DNA from: Drosophila pseudoobscura
Taxonomy: Eukaryota; Arthropoda; Insecta; Diptera; Drosophilidae
Assembly (NCBI RefSeq): GCF_009870125.1
Contig: NC_046681.1
Coordinates: forward strand, 25,442,001-25,506,000
Length of the DNA: 64,000 bases
Direction of reading: 5' to 3'
The first letter of the stretch is position 1. The number at the start of each line of letters is the position of its first letter. The notes beneath the pieces were generated by a model. It saw only the letters and a list, made by a program, of their open reading frames with translations, was not told the DNA's origin and made no database searches. Positions 1 to 12,400 of this stretch are shown piece by piece. The position numbers were made by a program, and so were the translations under genes.

Positions 1-1555
1 ACGTGATCTGGGGAAGGGCGTAGACCAGGGATACATGGGGAAGTCGCCAATATTCGGGCACAGATGATGCCGATCTCGGGCAGAGGATGATCTCAATGGC
101 ATCAGCGGAAGGGGAAGATGTCAGCCTGATCTGGGAAAAAATCAAAAAAAATATAAACCAGAAAGAGGGGATTAGGGGCATCGGGAGACAGACAGTGTTC
201 CGAGGGCGAATGGGGGGAAAATTCGATCATGTTTATTGGCATTTTGCCCAAAAATGATTTGTGGTGCAGCCTCTTTTGCTTTTTTCAGAAGAAAGAAAGG
301 GGGATCGTTGATGGGAAAGGGAAGGGAAATGGTTATCACGTTGGAGAGTGATCATGTTTATGGGGTGCTCTGCTTAATGGAGCAAATTTGTTATAAATTG
401 GTAAAAGGGTTAACGAATCTTGAATTGGTTTAGATTTGGTGTGAAATGCAATTGACTTCGAGTTGAACTAAATAAATGGATTGCACAGAGAATGGAGGCT
501 AGGAGTGGAGGATAGACCGATAGAGAGCCATTAAAATGTATTTGTATGATACAGTATTTACTAATTCCTATCGTACCTGCTCGAATTGCGATAATCCTCA
601 TTAGGAACGTGCATTTATAATAATTCAATATAAATAAAAACCTTCATAGATTCAAAAACATTATTAAAAGTTTCCTGGCAGCCACCTTTAATAGTTTCAT
701 AGCAGCCGGCTATAATAGCTTCATAGCACCCAACATGCATTCACATTAAATCCTTGCTCTTTAAAACTTAAAGCTTCCCCAGAAGCGTTTAAATACAAAT
801 CAAATCTTTCAGGGTTAAGTATCCACTCAGACCTTAAGCCCTTTTTCTTTGGCATTCTTGATTAAATCCTCTTCCTTTCTAATTTATTTTCCTTGAAATT
901 GTGTTGCTCTCCAAAAAGTTGTGCAAATAATTATCTCCTGGTAGCACTAGCACCCACATCTTCTGCGAAATACATATTTTAACGTATTTATTCCATGAAA
1001 GCCTAGGATGCTGCCATGATTCACCCACACAGGCAAGGCGGAAGTCCTGGAATGAGATGCAGAGAGGCATTCATCTGTATGTAGCCCACTCATAGAATAA
1101 GAACAGTTACACACTGATGCCAGGAGGCTGCCAGGTGGGCGTGAGAACAGTACAGAGAGAGAGAGAGAGAGAGAAAGGGCCGAGCCCAGAAGAGAAAGCA
1201 GAACAGAACAGAACAGGTAAAAGGCAGAACAACAGATGAGGAAGAACAGCTGTGTGTACGCGGAAAAGAGATGGCCTGTGTCGGGTTTATGACGCACATA
1301 ATTTCCGTTTTTCCTTTTTGCTTGTGGAAAAACTGTCCCAGTGCACTGCATTCGATGCGAGAGGGAAGGAGTGAAGTGAATCAGCAGGGGGGCCGGCGCA
1401 GGCGCCTTAACAACGACGTCATCGATTTTCCTCGCACGAGCTAAGCTTTTGTTGTTGTATTTTTGGTTGGTAATGCCTGGCAATGACGTAATAACCTGGC
1501 CGACAGACTTCGGGCCAACGAAACGGCAACAAAAGGTAGGTCGTGTCCCCTCGCG
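1..1555. other. Upstream intergenic DNA, no gene seen
   Basis: No reading frame here looks coding; the longer open frames are compositionally simple and lack start or splice context. The stretch holds a GA microsatellite at about 1156-1183, CRE-like sites TGACGTCG (minus strand, about 1415-1422) and TGACGTAA (1485-1492), and one Su(H)-type octamer CGTGAGAA at 1140-1147. It lies just upstream of the candidate Hr38 promoter and probably serves as proximal regulatory DNA, which is inference. Confidence 0.5.
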
Positions 1556-1930
1556 CTATCTCACTCTCACTCTCTCACTCTCACTCTTGCCCTTACACTC
1601 TCTCAAAACACACACGAAAAAGCGCAGCACCGAGAGCGAGCACAACGGCGTATACAGACGCCAGCTGAGGCAGAGCGACGCTGCCGCCGCCGCTGCTTTG
1701 AATATAGTCGCGTGTAACCGTAAAGATAAGTTCAGTCGCGTCACAGACGCCGCATTGTTAACAACTGTACTCTCAGAGTGGCAGCACACAACAGAAACAG
1801 CAGCAGCAGCAGCAGGCGGCAGCTCGAAACAAATATTATTAACTAAAAATTCTAACTAACGGTACTTAAAGCCTCTCTCTCAAACTGTCTCTCTCTCTTC
1901 CTGTCAACGCGATCAGTATTAACATTTAAC
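1556..1930 (+). promoter_or_regulatory. Candidate Hr38 promoter region
   Basis: CT-rich runs (GAGA-factor sites on the minus strand) occur at about 1558-1600 and again at 1873-1898. Between them is an initiator match TTCAGTC at 1731-1737, with the A at 1734 as possible +1. The following sequence is CAG/CAA-rich and has the character of a fly 5' leader. No convincing TATA box is placed for this start and the downstream promoter element match is imperfect. Known: GAGA tracts plus Inr are common at paused, inducible Drosophila promoters. The exact start site is inference. Confidence 0.35.
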
Positions 1931-2925
1931 GGTAACTAAACAAAGCCACAAGAAAGTGCTGGTTCGCGATTGCAACAAGTTGTTGTTGGTGTTTTCGTTC
2001 GTTTGTCATTTGTTCGAATATTGAATTTCAAATTCGATTTTCTATTCAATTTCAATGCGTTCTATGCGGAAACGGAAGCCGGTCGACCACTCGGCGTATG
2101 TGTAATAATTTCCTCGATGGGAAAACAGTTTTATAGTTTCGGAATACGTTTGGGAAAGACATTCTTTGGTGACATTTTCGGAAAAGGGTTTTGAATAATT
2201 TCGCAGCACGTGCTGCAGAACAATAAGCTCTCTATCCGCGTGTGTTTGAAACGTCCTTGTGCCTCCTACTACTATACATATACACATACTACGCCTTACA
2301 TATACACACACAAACACACACACACAAGAAACGTGCGTAAGTCATTACGTCGTTAGTTTGCTTTGGGCTTTGCGCAAACGCCAAAAAAAATACAACAAAC
2401 AAAAAACAACGTCCAGAAATAAAGGAAAAGCAAAAAGCAATTTAGCAGAGAGAACTGTTCAGCAAGTTCAAGTCTAAGGACACACACACACACCATAAGA
2501 ACAGCTGTGGCAAGGACGAAGCCAACAAAAAATGACGACTACAGTCAGGCCTGATTATAGCGACAACAAGAACAAGAACAACCAGGAGCTGTGCCAAAAC
2601 GGAAACGGAAAACAGCCGAACCACCACCCGCATCATTGAAAGTGAAACTTTGGAACGTTCTTTCGGCGAATTTGGTGGTCGCCCAAAAACCGCATTGGCC
2701 GACGTGCTGGATCACAAGCGCCGCCTAGGGCGCCAGACAGGTGCCTACCCATACATTATATGTGATATATAAACGTGTTGTCCATGTGATCTGTGTGTTT
2801 TTGTGTATGTCTCTATCTTTTTGTGTTGTGGATATCTCCCATCCTCACATCATTATCGCACGCACCTTTTGCTCATCTGAGAACGCTTCATCTTTTGAGT
2901 TTTTTGTGACTTTCGGGGGTCTATA
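1931..2925 (+). other. Probable Hr38 5' leader
   Basis: This interval runs up to the first Hr38 start codon. It contains a (CA)n tract at about 2303-2327, a 14-bp perfect palindrome GCAGCACGTGCTGC with a central CACGTG E-box at 2203-2216, and a 35-codon upstream ORF (2532-2639). An in-frame TGA at 2896-2898 lies upstream of the Hr38 ATG at 2926, so coding does not extend further 5' in this exon. Whether the leader is contiguous or contains an intron cannot be settled from sequence alone. Confidence 0.4.
2532..2639 (+). CDS. Upstream ORF, 35 codons, Hr38 leader
   Basis: An ATG in a near-ideal fly context (CAACAAAAAATG) opens a 35-residue frame rich in Asn, Lys, Gln and His, ending in TGA at 2637-2639, about 290 bp before the Hr38 start. 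It has no recognisable domain. If present in the mRNA it would be expected to lower initiation at the Hr38 ATG. It could equally be a chance ATG in an A-rich leader. No function is proposed. Confidence 0.25.
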   Translation: MTTTVRPDYSDNKNKNNQELCQNGNGKQPNHHPHH

Positions 2926-3451
2926 ATGCGCGATCGTCTTGCCTCGCTGATTGTGGTGAAGCAAGAGGGCGGCAATAACGATACCAATAATAACAACAAC
3001 AACAGCCATCAGGATCTGCCTGCATCGATGCTGCTGCAGCCGCCCATTAAATGTGAAGCCTCGCTGTACGCCCTGTCCCCCTACGAGAGCAGTCTCTACC
3101 ATGAGATCAACAATAACTCCTGCTATAGACAGAATCTAAACAATCAGCAGCACCAGCAGCCGCAGCAGCACCACCAACAACACCACTCTCAGGCACACCA
3201 ACACCAACATCAACTGTTGCCACCACCCTTGCCGCCTTTGATATATCCCTGCCGCAATCTCTTTCCCGACGGCTGTGATATCACTCATTTGGCCTGCTGC
3301 AGTTCCTCCTCCACATCCACATCCACATCCACCTGCACCTCCGTATCCAGCTCCTCGTCCTCCTGCAGTCCCACCAACAACAGCAACAGCAGTGGCAGTG
3401 GCAGTGGCAGTGGCAGTGGCACCACCAGCTTTTATGCCAATGGAAACACGT
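2926..3451 (+). CDS. Hr38: Hr38 coding exon 1 (long N-terminus)
   Basis: Encodes residues 1-175 plus one base. The start ATG is the first in frame after an in-frame TGA. The donor is CGT|GTATGT at 3452, phase 1. The segment begins with the conserved [15 protein letters not shown] block, then runs through Asn-, His/Gln- and Ser/Thr-rich tracts, a Cys-containing block ([19 protein letters not shown]) and a short Ser-Gly dipeptide repeat. VK12QE and IK42CE match the sumoylation consensus. Translation past the donor enters a hydrophobic run that is clearly intronic. Confidence 0.85.
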
Positions 3452-6400
3452 GTATGTATTGGTTTTTTCTTTTTTATTTTCCTTTATTTTTCGGTGCTGG
3501 GTTTTTGCTAATCGCACACGCCGCGTATACGCAATATCACGTATACGCATTGCCCCATACGAGTAGAAGCAGAAGAAGCAGCCGTTCGGTAAACGGTTTG
3601 CTCAATCCAAATGGCTTGAGGGCATGTCCCACAGGCTGGGCTGAGGAATGGGGGGCGTGGCACGACGCACGACAATGACGACATAAATTTTCATCAACAG
3701 TGCTCAAAATGCATCATAAAAAAATGGTGAAAATATTCAACAAATAATACAAATGTGAGTGTAGTGTTTGCATTTGTGTGGGTTGTCTCTCTGTCTCTCT
3801 GCTTTGGCGCGTTGTCGTTTTATGTTGTTTTTGTTGGGGTTGGCTTTTGTTGCCGCTGTAATACACATGTTTACCAGCGTCAGCAAAGCGTCCCAGTGGC
3901 AGCAGACGGCAGCGGACAGAAGAGCAAACGGCGGATAGTACAGCGGACACAGCCTGACGCAAAATGATTTATAAGCTGCCCAATAAACAGAGAAAATACT
4001 AACACAAACACACACAGAGAGAGAGCGAAAGATATCGAGGGATATGCATTGCCAATGCATTTTTATTAATATCCAAGAACCGTATAAAACAGAAATACAA
4101 ACATTCATACCGCAGGACAGAAATTCATGCCTTTGTGGGTTTGAACCAGTTGATACCCTTGCAGGTCGTATTTTTTTAAGGAACTATCACTAGCAGCGTT
4201 TGTAAAACTTTGTCCAAAATTGTAATAGCCTCCGCAAAAGGATATACAAAATCATACCCAGAGGGAGGACGATATAAGGCTGCTTTCTGCGGCACACAGA
4301 GGGGGTAAAGCAGGGGTTGGGATGATTTTTTGGCCATTTTATTGAGCTCGCTTTATCGCTGCTGGTGTGTGGCTAAAACGGCTTGAGAAGCATTACCAAT
4401 GCATTTGTTGTGGCCAAAATCGGTTAGACAGTTGTTAGCTGCTTCTAAAGCAGTGGATTATTCAATGTGTGTTATAATAGTCAGAATATACTCTGTAACA
4501 TTTGAGAAATTTGCTTTTAGGAACTTTTGGGCAACTTTTTTTTGTTTAATGGATAATAATAGTGTGAACACCTTTTCCCTTAAAACCAGCCTACAGTTCA
4601 ATGAACTCTAGTGCTTGTAGCATCTAACAGTATTTAAACAATCTAAAAAATAAAGTCTTTAACAAATCGTTGCCAAAAACAAGCGTATTAATTGCAATTT
4701 TAAGGAACGCCCCATACAAACCCTTCAGCGTCTCCTTATAGACGTCTATTAGCAGTAGCAAAACAAAAACCACATAAATGAGCGCTCTATTTATACATTT
4801 TGGTATATATTGTATGTGCACTCGTAATGCGGCAATGGGCGCCAAAAAATTGCCCGACAGCGGATGACAAACCAAAGTGAAACAAATTGCCGTTGAAGAA
4901 CCCCACAGAACATATGACCAGGTGAGGTCTAGGCCCTCCGATTTGGGGTAAGGGCTGGGGCTCATGACGCCAGCGACGCCATGAAATCGAATGCAATACG
5001 TTACAGCCAGTTTAACGGATTACACGGGACACAATTTACACAATATTTTCCCCTGCGAACCGAAGGAAAACGCGATGCACGCTGCACGCTGCACGCGGCA
5101 CGAGTGCAGCAACGTCATCATCTGCCACGAAATTTTGCACAAAAATATATGACGAAATAGTTTTAACAGCCAGCCAGCAACTGCGTCAGCGACAGATGCA
5201 TCTCTATATATATCATAATTAGATCAGAATTAGTTTTATTATGCATATTATATGGGTTTTCGAAGGGGGGGCCAGGCCACGTGCTGATGACGTCGTTCGG
5301 AGAAGATGGTTCGGGGCATGGATGATGGGTTTTCCGTAGGATGAGGTGGCCGAAATGCTTTTAAAATAATCACGAGTCATCAGCCTCTTCTGCAGGTTTT
5401 TGTTTTGTATTTTTTGTGGGTTTTGTTTACCCCCATATCCATCTCTCTTCTTTGTATCTATCTTTCCATCCACTCTATGGGGCGTGTGAAAATATTATTT
5501 CTGATTTTATTTATTCATTCGAAACATCTCTGGCCACATCTCTTTTTGGGCGTAACCAATTGCATTTCAACATGAGGCGCCTCGTACAATCCAATCCATC
5601 CAATGCAGATTTTTCGGATGGGATCATTATGGATCGTCCTCGTCTGATTGACCCCCAGCCAAATGAGACTTGATAAATGATGCAAAAATGCTCGTATCGT
5701 ATCTATGACACCCCAAATCGAAAAAAAACAAAAGATCTCTACTTACAGCTACCGACGACTCCGAAGTCCGCGTCCGATACGATACGCAGTCCATTGTATA
5801 GGCAGTATTCACGATCCGTCGTGCGTTTTGAGTTATCTTTGTGGCAGCTGTCGGGATGGCCATTGTTGATTGTTGGCTGCTGGTTTGCCGGGGTCTCTCC
5901 TCAATGTGGATGTGGCCATCGCACACACACACTCTCTTAGAGCTCTCCCCGAACACCGGTTTGCATAGAGCCCAGACTATCAGACTACCAACAAGACCAG
6001 TAGTCGATGGTCGACCATCCCAGAGCTGCGTTTGTTGTCGCTGGAGTGTTTGTTACTTCTATCTTGAAAGACCCCGACGCGGCAGCAGCAGGTGTATCGG
6101 TGTTTAGGTGTTAGACCCACTAACATGATTAACATGCTAACAAATCTGTGTGTATATGCCCAACAGTTCTTGCGAGTATGCGATGCTTAGTTTTATGGGA
6201 ATTTGGGATCCTCTAATTGGTCATTTGGTTCGGACTGGGACTGGGACAGGGACAGAGATAGAGGATAAATAAAAATTAAATGCTTTTGTTGGTTGTTTCA
6301 TCATTGAGGTTTATGCGAAGCTTGGCTCAAAACGTTTGGCCTAAAAGGGTCATTGCTATGTGGCGTTTGTTTTGTATAAGAATTACAGAAGAAGATTGGG

Positions 6401-9400
6401 TAAACTTTGGTTGATAGAACAGATGATGAGTTTTTGGACGTAAGGAGTTGGTTTACGAAAAGAATTGAAGGAATTCATGTAATTGAAGGAATAGAGAGTA
6501 AAAAGTAACCAATGAAGGCCTATAAATGGTATACAAGAAGAGGTAAAAAGGTTTAGTAGTAAAATTTGTACATATGTAGAAGCCCCATACGGAACGAATT
6601 CTTTGAGCAGTAAAATTGTAGCATTTTAGCCGTTTTTAGCTGTTTAGAGGAATAGGAAATACAGAGATTTCTGTATCATTTCAAGGGGTTTTATTTGAAA
6701 AAGAATTATTGGGCTGAACTCTGAGCCAAGACTTACTCTTTCCAGTATTTGTACAGTTCTGCCTTCGATTTTCGTTTTACAAAGGCTAAAACCTATGGAA
6801 TAATTTTGTAGTAGATATCTTATAGAAAATAGACATCATATTATGTTAAAAGTTACTACGAATATGTGAGAATCGATTGTATAAAGAAGATATCTGCCTA
6901 CCCAGATCTGTAAGCGATATATGAATCAATCTCTAATTTAGTTGCAGTCCATAACATTTCACAAGTCCCATCTTTATCGATACTCCATTAAGCTGTGATA
7001 AATATGAATTCCATTTTACTAATCTCTGGCGCTGATCGCTTCCTAGTTCCTGACCCGAGTTCAGGCCCTAATGTATCTCGAACCTATCTCAACTTGCATT
7101 TAATTCACATTCGTCTGGCACTTTTGCTCTTCATTTTCGCACTATGCCAATGAGTAAAAACCACAATAAAAAAAGGCGAATTTGTTAATTTGATTTTTTG
7201 TTTTGTTGCTGTGGTGGTGGTTTTTTTTGCTTTGTGTTTGACGGGGATGATGGCCGGAGCCCGCGTCTTGGGACGTCTGATGGGACAGAAACTCTCAGAA
7301 ACTCTCGATATTAGCGTCTCATGGAGATTGCCCAGCGACTGCTTAATTATTTGTGTTGATTTATGCGAATTTTATAACAAAATGCAGAGAGATACTACAC
7401 GCGAAAAGAGTGGCAGAGGCAGAGGCAGGTATGGGTAGGGGCATGTAGGGGAGTTGCCATTATTGTCTTCATCGCTGATCGATGGCCAAGACATTGGACA
7501 TGGGGACGCCAGAGCCGCAACGAGAGGCAGTTCCCCCCATAGACCAGCATTAGTTCCAGTTCCAGTCCCCCCACCATTTTCGTCTGCTTATCAAGACAAT
7601 CGATAACCGCAGAAAAAAAACACACAAATCTGGCCGAAAAATACGACGATAATAAAAGAGCTGCAAATGGGGGGAACCAACCTCAATTACGTAATAATTA
7701 TAGTTTGCCTGGATTAATTGTATTTATTATATTGATTGTGTGCTTGTTTCGTTATTAATTGCCGTCCGATTCAATCCGTTGGATCGTTGGATCCGACGCG
7801 ATGGGCTGCTGTGCTGCTGTGCTGCTCTTCAATTGGTTCACACGATGCCACGATCTGTTGATGAACGAAAATAAATACGGAAAGCGTAAATTCCTGTCGG
7901 GCAGTGCTTTCTTCTGCATTGCTAAAATAATTTCTAAATTCGTTTGTTTTATTTTAAATTTAAACAATTGCCGCGTAATTAGCCAGCGCGACTCCCCATC
8001 CGATCTCTACTTCTCTCGATGTCCAAAAGTGTAGAGAGAGAGGGAAAGGTATTTTCTATCTGAAACAGGAATAGATCTCGGTTCGGGTCGATGAAATAAT
8101 TTCAAGTGGTTTTCAATTCCGCATAGTTTTGCCTGTGACTTGGGGGCATGAAATGCAATGGGTTGATAATATCGTAAATCTCGTATATTTATGTATGTAC
8201 ATATAAGGCTATAGATTCCAAGTGTAAAAGTTGAAAGAAAGACTGGAGGGTTTACTGGAATCTTTAGATTCTACATCTAGGCAAATTATTCTTTGAATAT
8301 GGTTATGTTTTCTTTTTACTTTGTTATTCTCTCAGTGCAGGAGGCGGTCCTGTAGCGGATGAATATTCTTTGGATTCCTAGATAAATAGGATTTCGTTTC
8401 AATGAATTCCAACTCAATTATCTTCAGAGTTAGAAAGAAATATAAGTTATAGATGCTTCCCTATACTCTTCTATGCTTCAGTTCATTGAATCCTAACTTT
8501 TTCCTAGACATGTCTCTCCATCGCCTGTGTTTAGTATCATCTCTACCAATTCAATGGGTACCTCCCAGTCGTTATCTATTCCTATTCCTCACTTGCATTT
8601 GTTTTGATTTCGATTTCAATTGCGTTTCCTTTCCTCTATTCGCACCAAGTATATTCCTTCCTCACACCTCAATGCGAGTGCAATGTCCACAAATCACATG
8701 GCGATTGGGCGATGTCACACTGTGGCATGCAACAAGAACGTGCTGTCCGTCTGAGGCTAGAGCCAAGACGGGACCACCGCCACCACCACCACCACCATCG
8801 TCATTATCATCATCTGCTGATCAGCATCATGGGGCATCATGGGAATGCATTGGCAAAGGCGTCGCCAGAGTTCAGACAGCCGACATCCGACATCACAGAC
8901 AGCAGGTTTTTTCCTTTAGACGGTTTCTCTCTTTACCCCGTGCACCTCTTCACACTCTTTCACTCGGAGTCTCTGCATCTCTGTTTGGCTTCTTAAATTT
9001 TTGGTTACTTTGTTGGCTGTTGGTCAATTTTGACTGCCTGTCCGGCTGTTCGACTGTCCGCCCGCCTGCCTGCCTGCCTGGGTTGCTGGGGGGCACTCGC
9101 ATACGAATATGTAAACCTTAATTTGAAACTGATTGGATTGCCTGGCCGTTGGCCTCTTGTTGGTGCCTTGTTTTTCTTTTATTTTTTTTTATTTCTTATT
9201 TTTCTTACTTTTTGTTGTACATTTTTTGGTTATTTCTTAATTTTGCCATGCACTTGATGAGCTTGATGGCGTTGTCTTGATTTTTGAGGTTTTTGTATTT
9301 GCAGCAGACCCAGTTGAGGGGCGTTGGGCGTTTAGATTTATTGGGTTGCCTTGGCTCAGTCATTGCCAAGTCTTTGTTAGAATAGCATTTAATCAGGAAA

Positions 9401-12400
9401 AGTATAATAGATATGTATACCAGATATATTTTGCTGAATAATATCAGAAAAGATCGCACTACTTTTGCCAAGAGCTTCCCTTTTATACCCGTAAATTTAA
9501 ATATATTTTGCCATCATTTACACCATCATCTACCATCTGCCAGTGTCTTCTGATGCTTAATTCCCCGCACCCATTCAAATTATCGGCCTGTAATTAAACT
9601 CTATAAAAAAAAATAGTAAAAACTATTACACAACATTTAACAAATTTTCAGCAGAGAACAGGCCGGGCAATAAATTCCAATCAGTCAAGAAAATTCCCAA
9701 AAACAAGTTAAGAATTATAACCAAAAAGAAAAACCTCTGCGGAAAATTGCATAGAAGCAACAAAACATAAGCATTAAAAAAAAAACAGAAACAAAAACGA
9801 AACACACATTTATGCGTCGAATCGAGCAAGAAAATTTATTGTCCATAATATTTGCTTGTTTAATTTTATTTTATTATTTTAATTATTGTGTATTCGCCGC
9901 ATTGGATTTCCTATGCGGTGGCACCTTGACGAATGTGTTCGCCAAATGGAAGAAAAAAAGAAGCCAACAAGTTTTCCCTCCCCCTCCCCCTACCACTACC
10001 CCTACCCCCTCTGGGTGCGTGTGTATCTTTGGTTTTGTAATCAGACAGAAATTGTTTGCTAATAGTTGTTGCTTTTTGCTGCCTGCCTGCTACCTGTCTG
10101 GCCAAGAAGATTCATCTGCCGTCTGATGTCTGCCTTTTGCAAGTTCTTGTCTAAAAGGAAAATTCGCATACAAAATAGGGGGGAAAAAATAACAACAAGT
10201 CGTTGTACAAATTGTTGTTGCTGCGTCTGGCTAAGTGAGGCTCAAATTTGAAAGATTTTTAACGTGTGGGATATCTATTAGAGGAGGGGTATATGGGGAT
10301 TGGGATGGAGTAACGCCATTTTTTAAATCTTTTCAACTAACCAGGCATGGTCCTCTTAAGATTCTATCTCTGAAAGAATCCATCTCGCTGGCAAATTGGT
10401 CTCAAACAGGGTCTCATGACACTCAATGAACCGCATGGCCGACCCCTTTTGTAGAGTATCTACATTTCGTTGCCTCAGTTCTTCCCCCAGGTTCCCCAAG
10501 TTTTTCGGTTACATTGTCAATTGGCTTGTTTATTTCATGTTTTGGCGCGTAACTTGTTTGTTTGCTCGTTGGTTTTCTTGGGCGCACTTGAAGCCACAGC
10601 CGCAGCCGCAGCCGCTGCCATAGCCGTTGTTGGAGTCTGAAGCTGCGACTCAGATTTGCAATTGCAATGCTCGAAGCAGCTCCCCGCCGATGGAGGGGCA
10701 CCAGCAGCATCTGCTTTGATTGGCAGACAGACAGCCCACAGAAAGACACAGCAGACCCGACCCGGCCAGACTGAAGCGAAGCGAAGCCAAGTGGGAGCCA
10801 AGGTGTTGGGGCAGACTCCAGCCAAAAAATCAAAGCACACAGTAAAACTTTTTCATTGCAAATGAAAATTGCAAAAGTAGCCAAAACTAAAAAGCAAACT
10901 GAAATTGCCCGAGATGAAAAAACGAAGCCCTTTAGCTCCAACTATTTTTAAACCGTCCTCCCCTTTGGGCCATACAAAAATACAAAAACAAAACACAAAA
11001 GCTCCTCCTTTTAGCCACGAAAAAAACAAAAACAGAGTGGAAGCGGAGGCAGAGCTCACGTGCAAAAATAAAACGTAGCAGGGAAAAAAAATCGAAGTCC
11101 ACCCGAGCCCCTCTTTCCAGAGAGAAAAACTTTGATGGCGTAATCATCACAAAACACACACACAGATACAGATGCACACACACATGGATACACACCTAAA
11201 AACAGAGCTAAAGATACAGATATAGATACCACCCTCTGTAGTAGGCCATGCTTGCCGCGTTGTGACGTCATTGAGAGGGTACTACTGTAGGTCGGGGCCC
11301 GGTCCTCTGTATAACAGCTGCGAGGAAAGCGAGTGGAAAACAACCCCCAACCCATGGGCCAACCACCCCACGGAGTGCGCCCGGAGAGTGCCTCACGACT
11401 CTCACGTGGCATAAGTTGCTTTCAAGGTCGTTGCTGGGTTGCGCGCTCTCTCTCTCCCTCTCTCTTTCTTTGGTGCTGTTTGGCCCCATGATGATTTCAC
11501 ACTTGTAGATACCCCCCAACAAGAACGGGACAGACCCACACTCTACGGTTATACTGCAGTTTGTTGATATAGCACGCCCTCTTTTAGCACAAAACTTTGA
11601 GTTTGTTTCATTTTTATGGTTGGCACTTTGGCACAAAGGACCTTGAGAGCAGTGTTTGAATTTAAACTGGAATTGCCATTGGATATAAATGGAGAAATTA
11701 CCAGTAAAATTGGAGAACCGCACTAAATCGGGATAGTAAAAATGCATAGGTGATTTAATGGGATACTTAAATACAGGGAAATTAAAAAAAGGATTTCAAT
11801 AGAGATTTAAGGAATGCTGGAAATTTATTATGAAATATAGAACTATTCGAAATTGCGGGATAGGACTCTTAAGCGGTTATTGTATTGTTCGCTTGTGAAA
11901 GATACACACAGAAGTTACTTTATTGATTCGTCTCACCAAGAGAGTTAAAGCCAGTAAACAGATTGGTTCAAGAAAGTGGTCGAATTTAGGGAGAAGTTTA
12001 TCAAAAGGAGGTGTTCTCTACAACACGTGCTTCCTATTTCTAAGCATTGCTTTACTTATGAGATACAAATCATGCAATTTCTGAACTATTAATATTATGC
12101 AAAAGATACTAAAGATACTATTAGATAGAATATTCCCTGCCTTTTAAGTAAGTCTATTGTCCAAGTTACCACACACATTACCAATCAATATATGAACAGA
12201 AACCTACAAAAACACCATAGAACTTGGTATCCGTTCAATAATTCATGGATTAATCAAATGTGCCTTAAGTAGAGGGAAGTGCGTCAAAGAACTGCCTGTT
12301 TCTCTGGCATGCCACCGACATGCAACATAAACCATACAACACATGCAATTATAGAAGTGAGACCCCAAGCAGACGTCTGTTGGTGGGGGATGGGAGGGTG

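Noticed and set aside
1449..1859. 136-codon plus-strand frame upstream of Hr38
   Set aside because: It runs through CT repeats, CAG repeats and leader-like sequence, has no domain, and overlaps the candidate promoter and transcription start.
4145..4185. TTGATACCCTTGCAGG, like a fragment of a dispersed Drosophila repeat
   Set aside because: Too short, with no terminal repeats or second boundary visible; cannot be called a mobile element without a library search.
8453..9121. 222-codon plus-strand frame in the Hr38 intron
   Set aside because: Pyrimidine-rich low complexity (Ser, Leu, Cys, Pro) with an overlapping alternative frame of similar length; no start or splice context.
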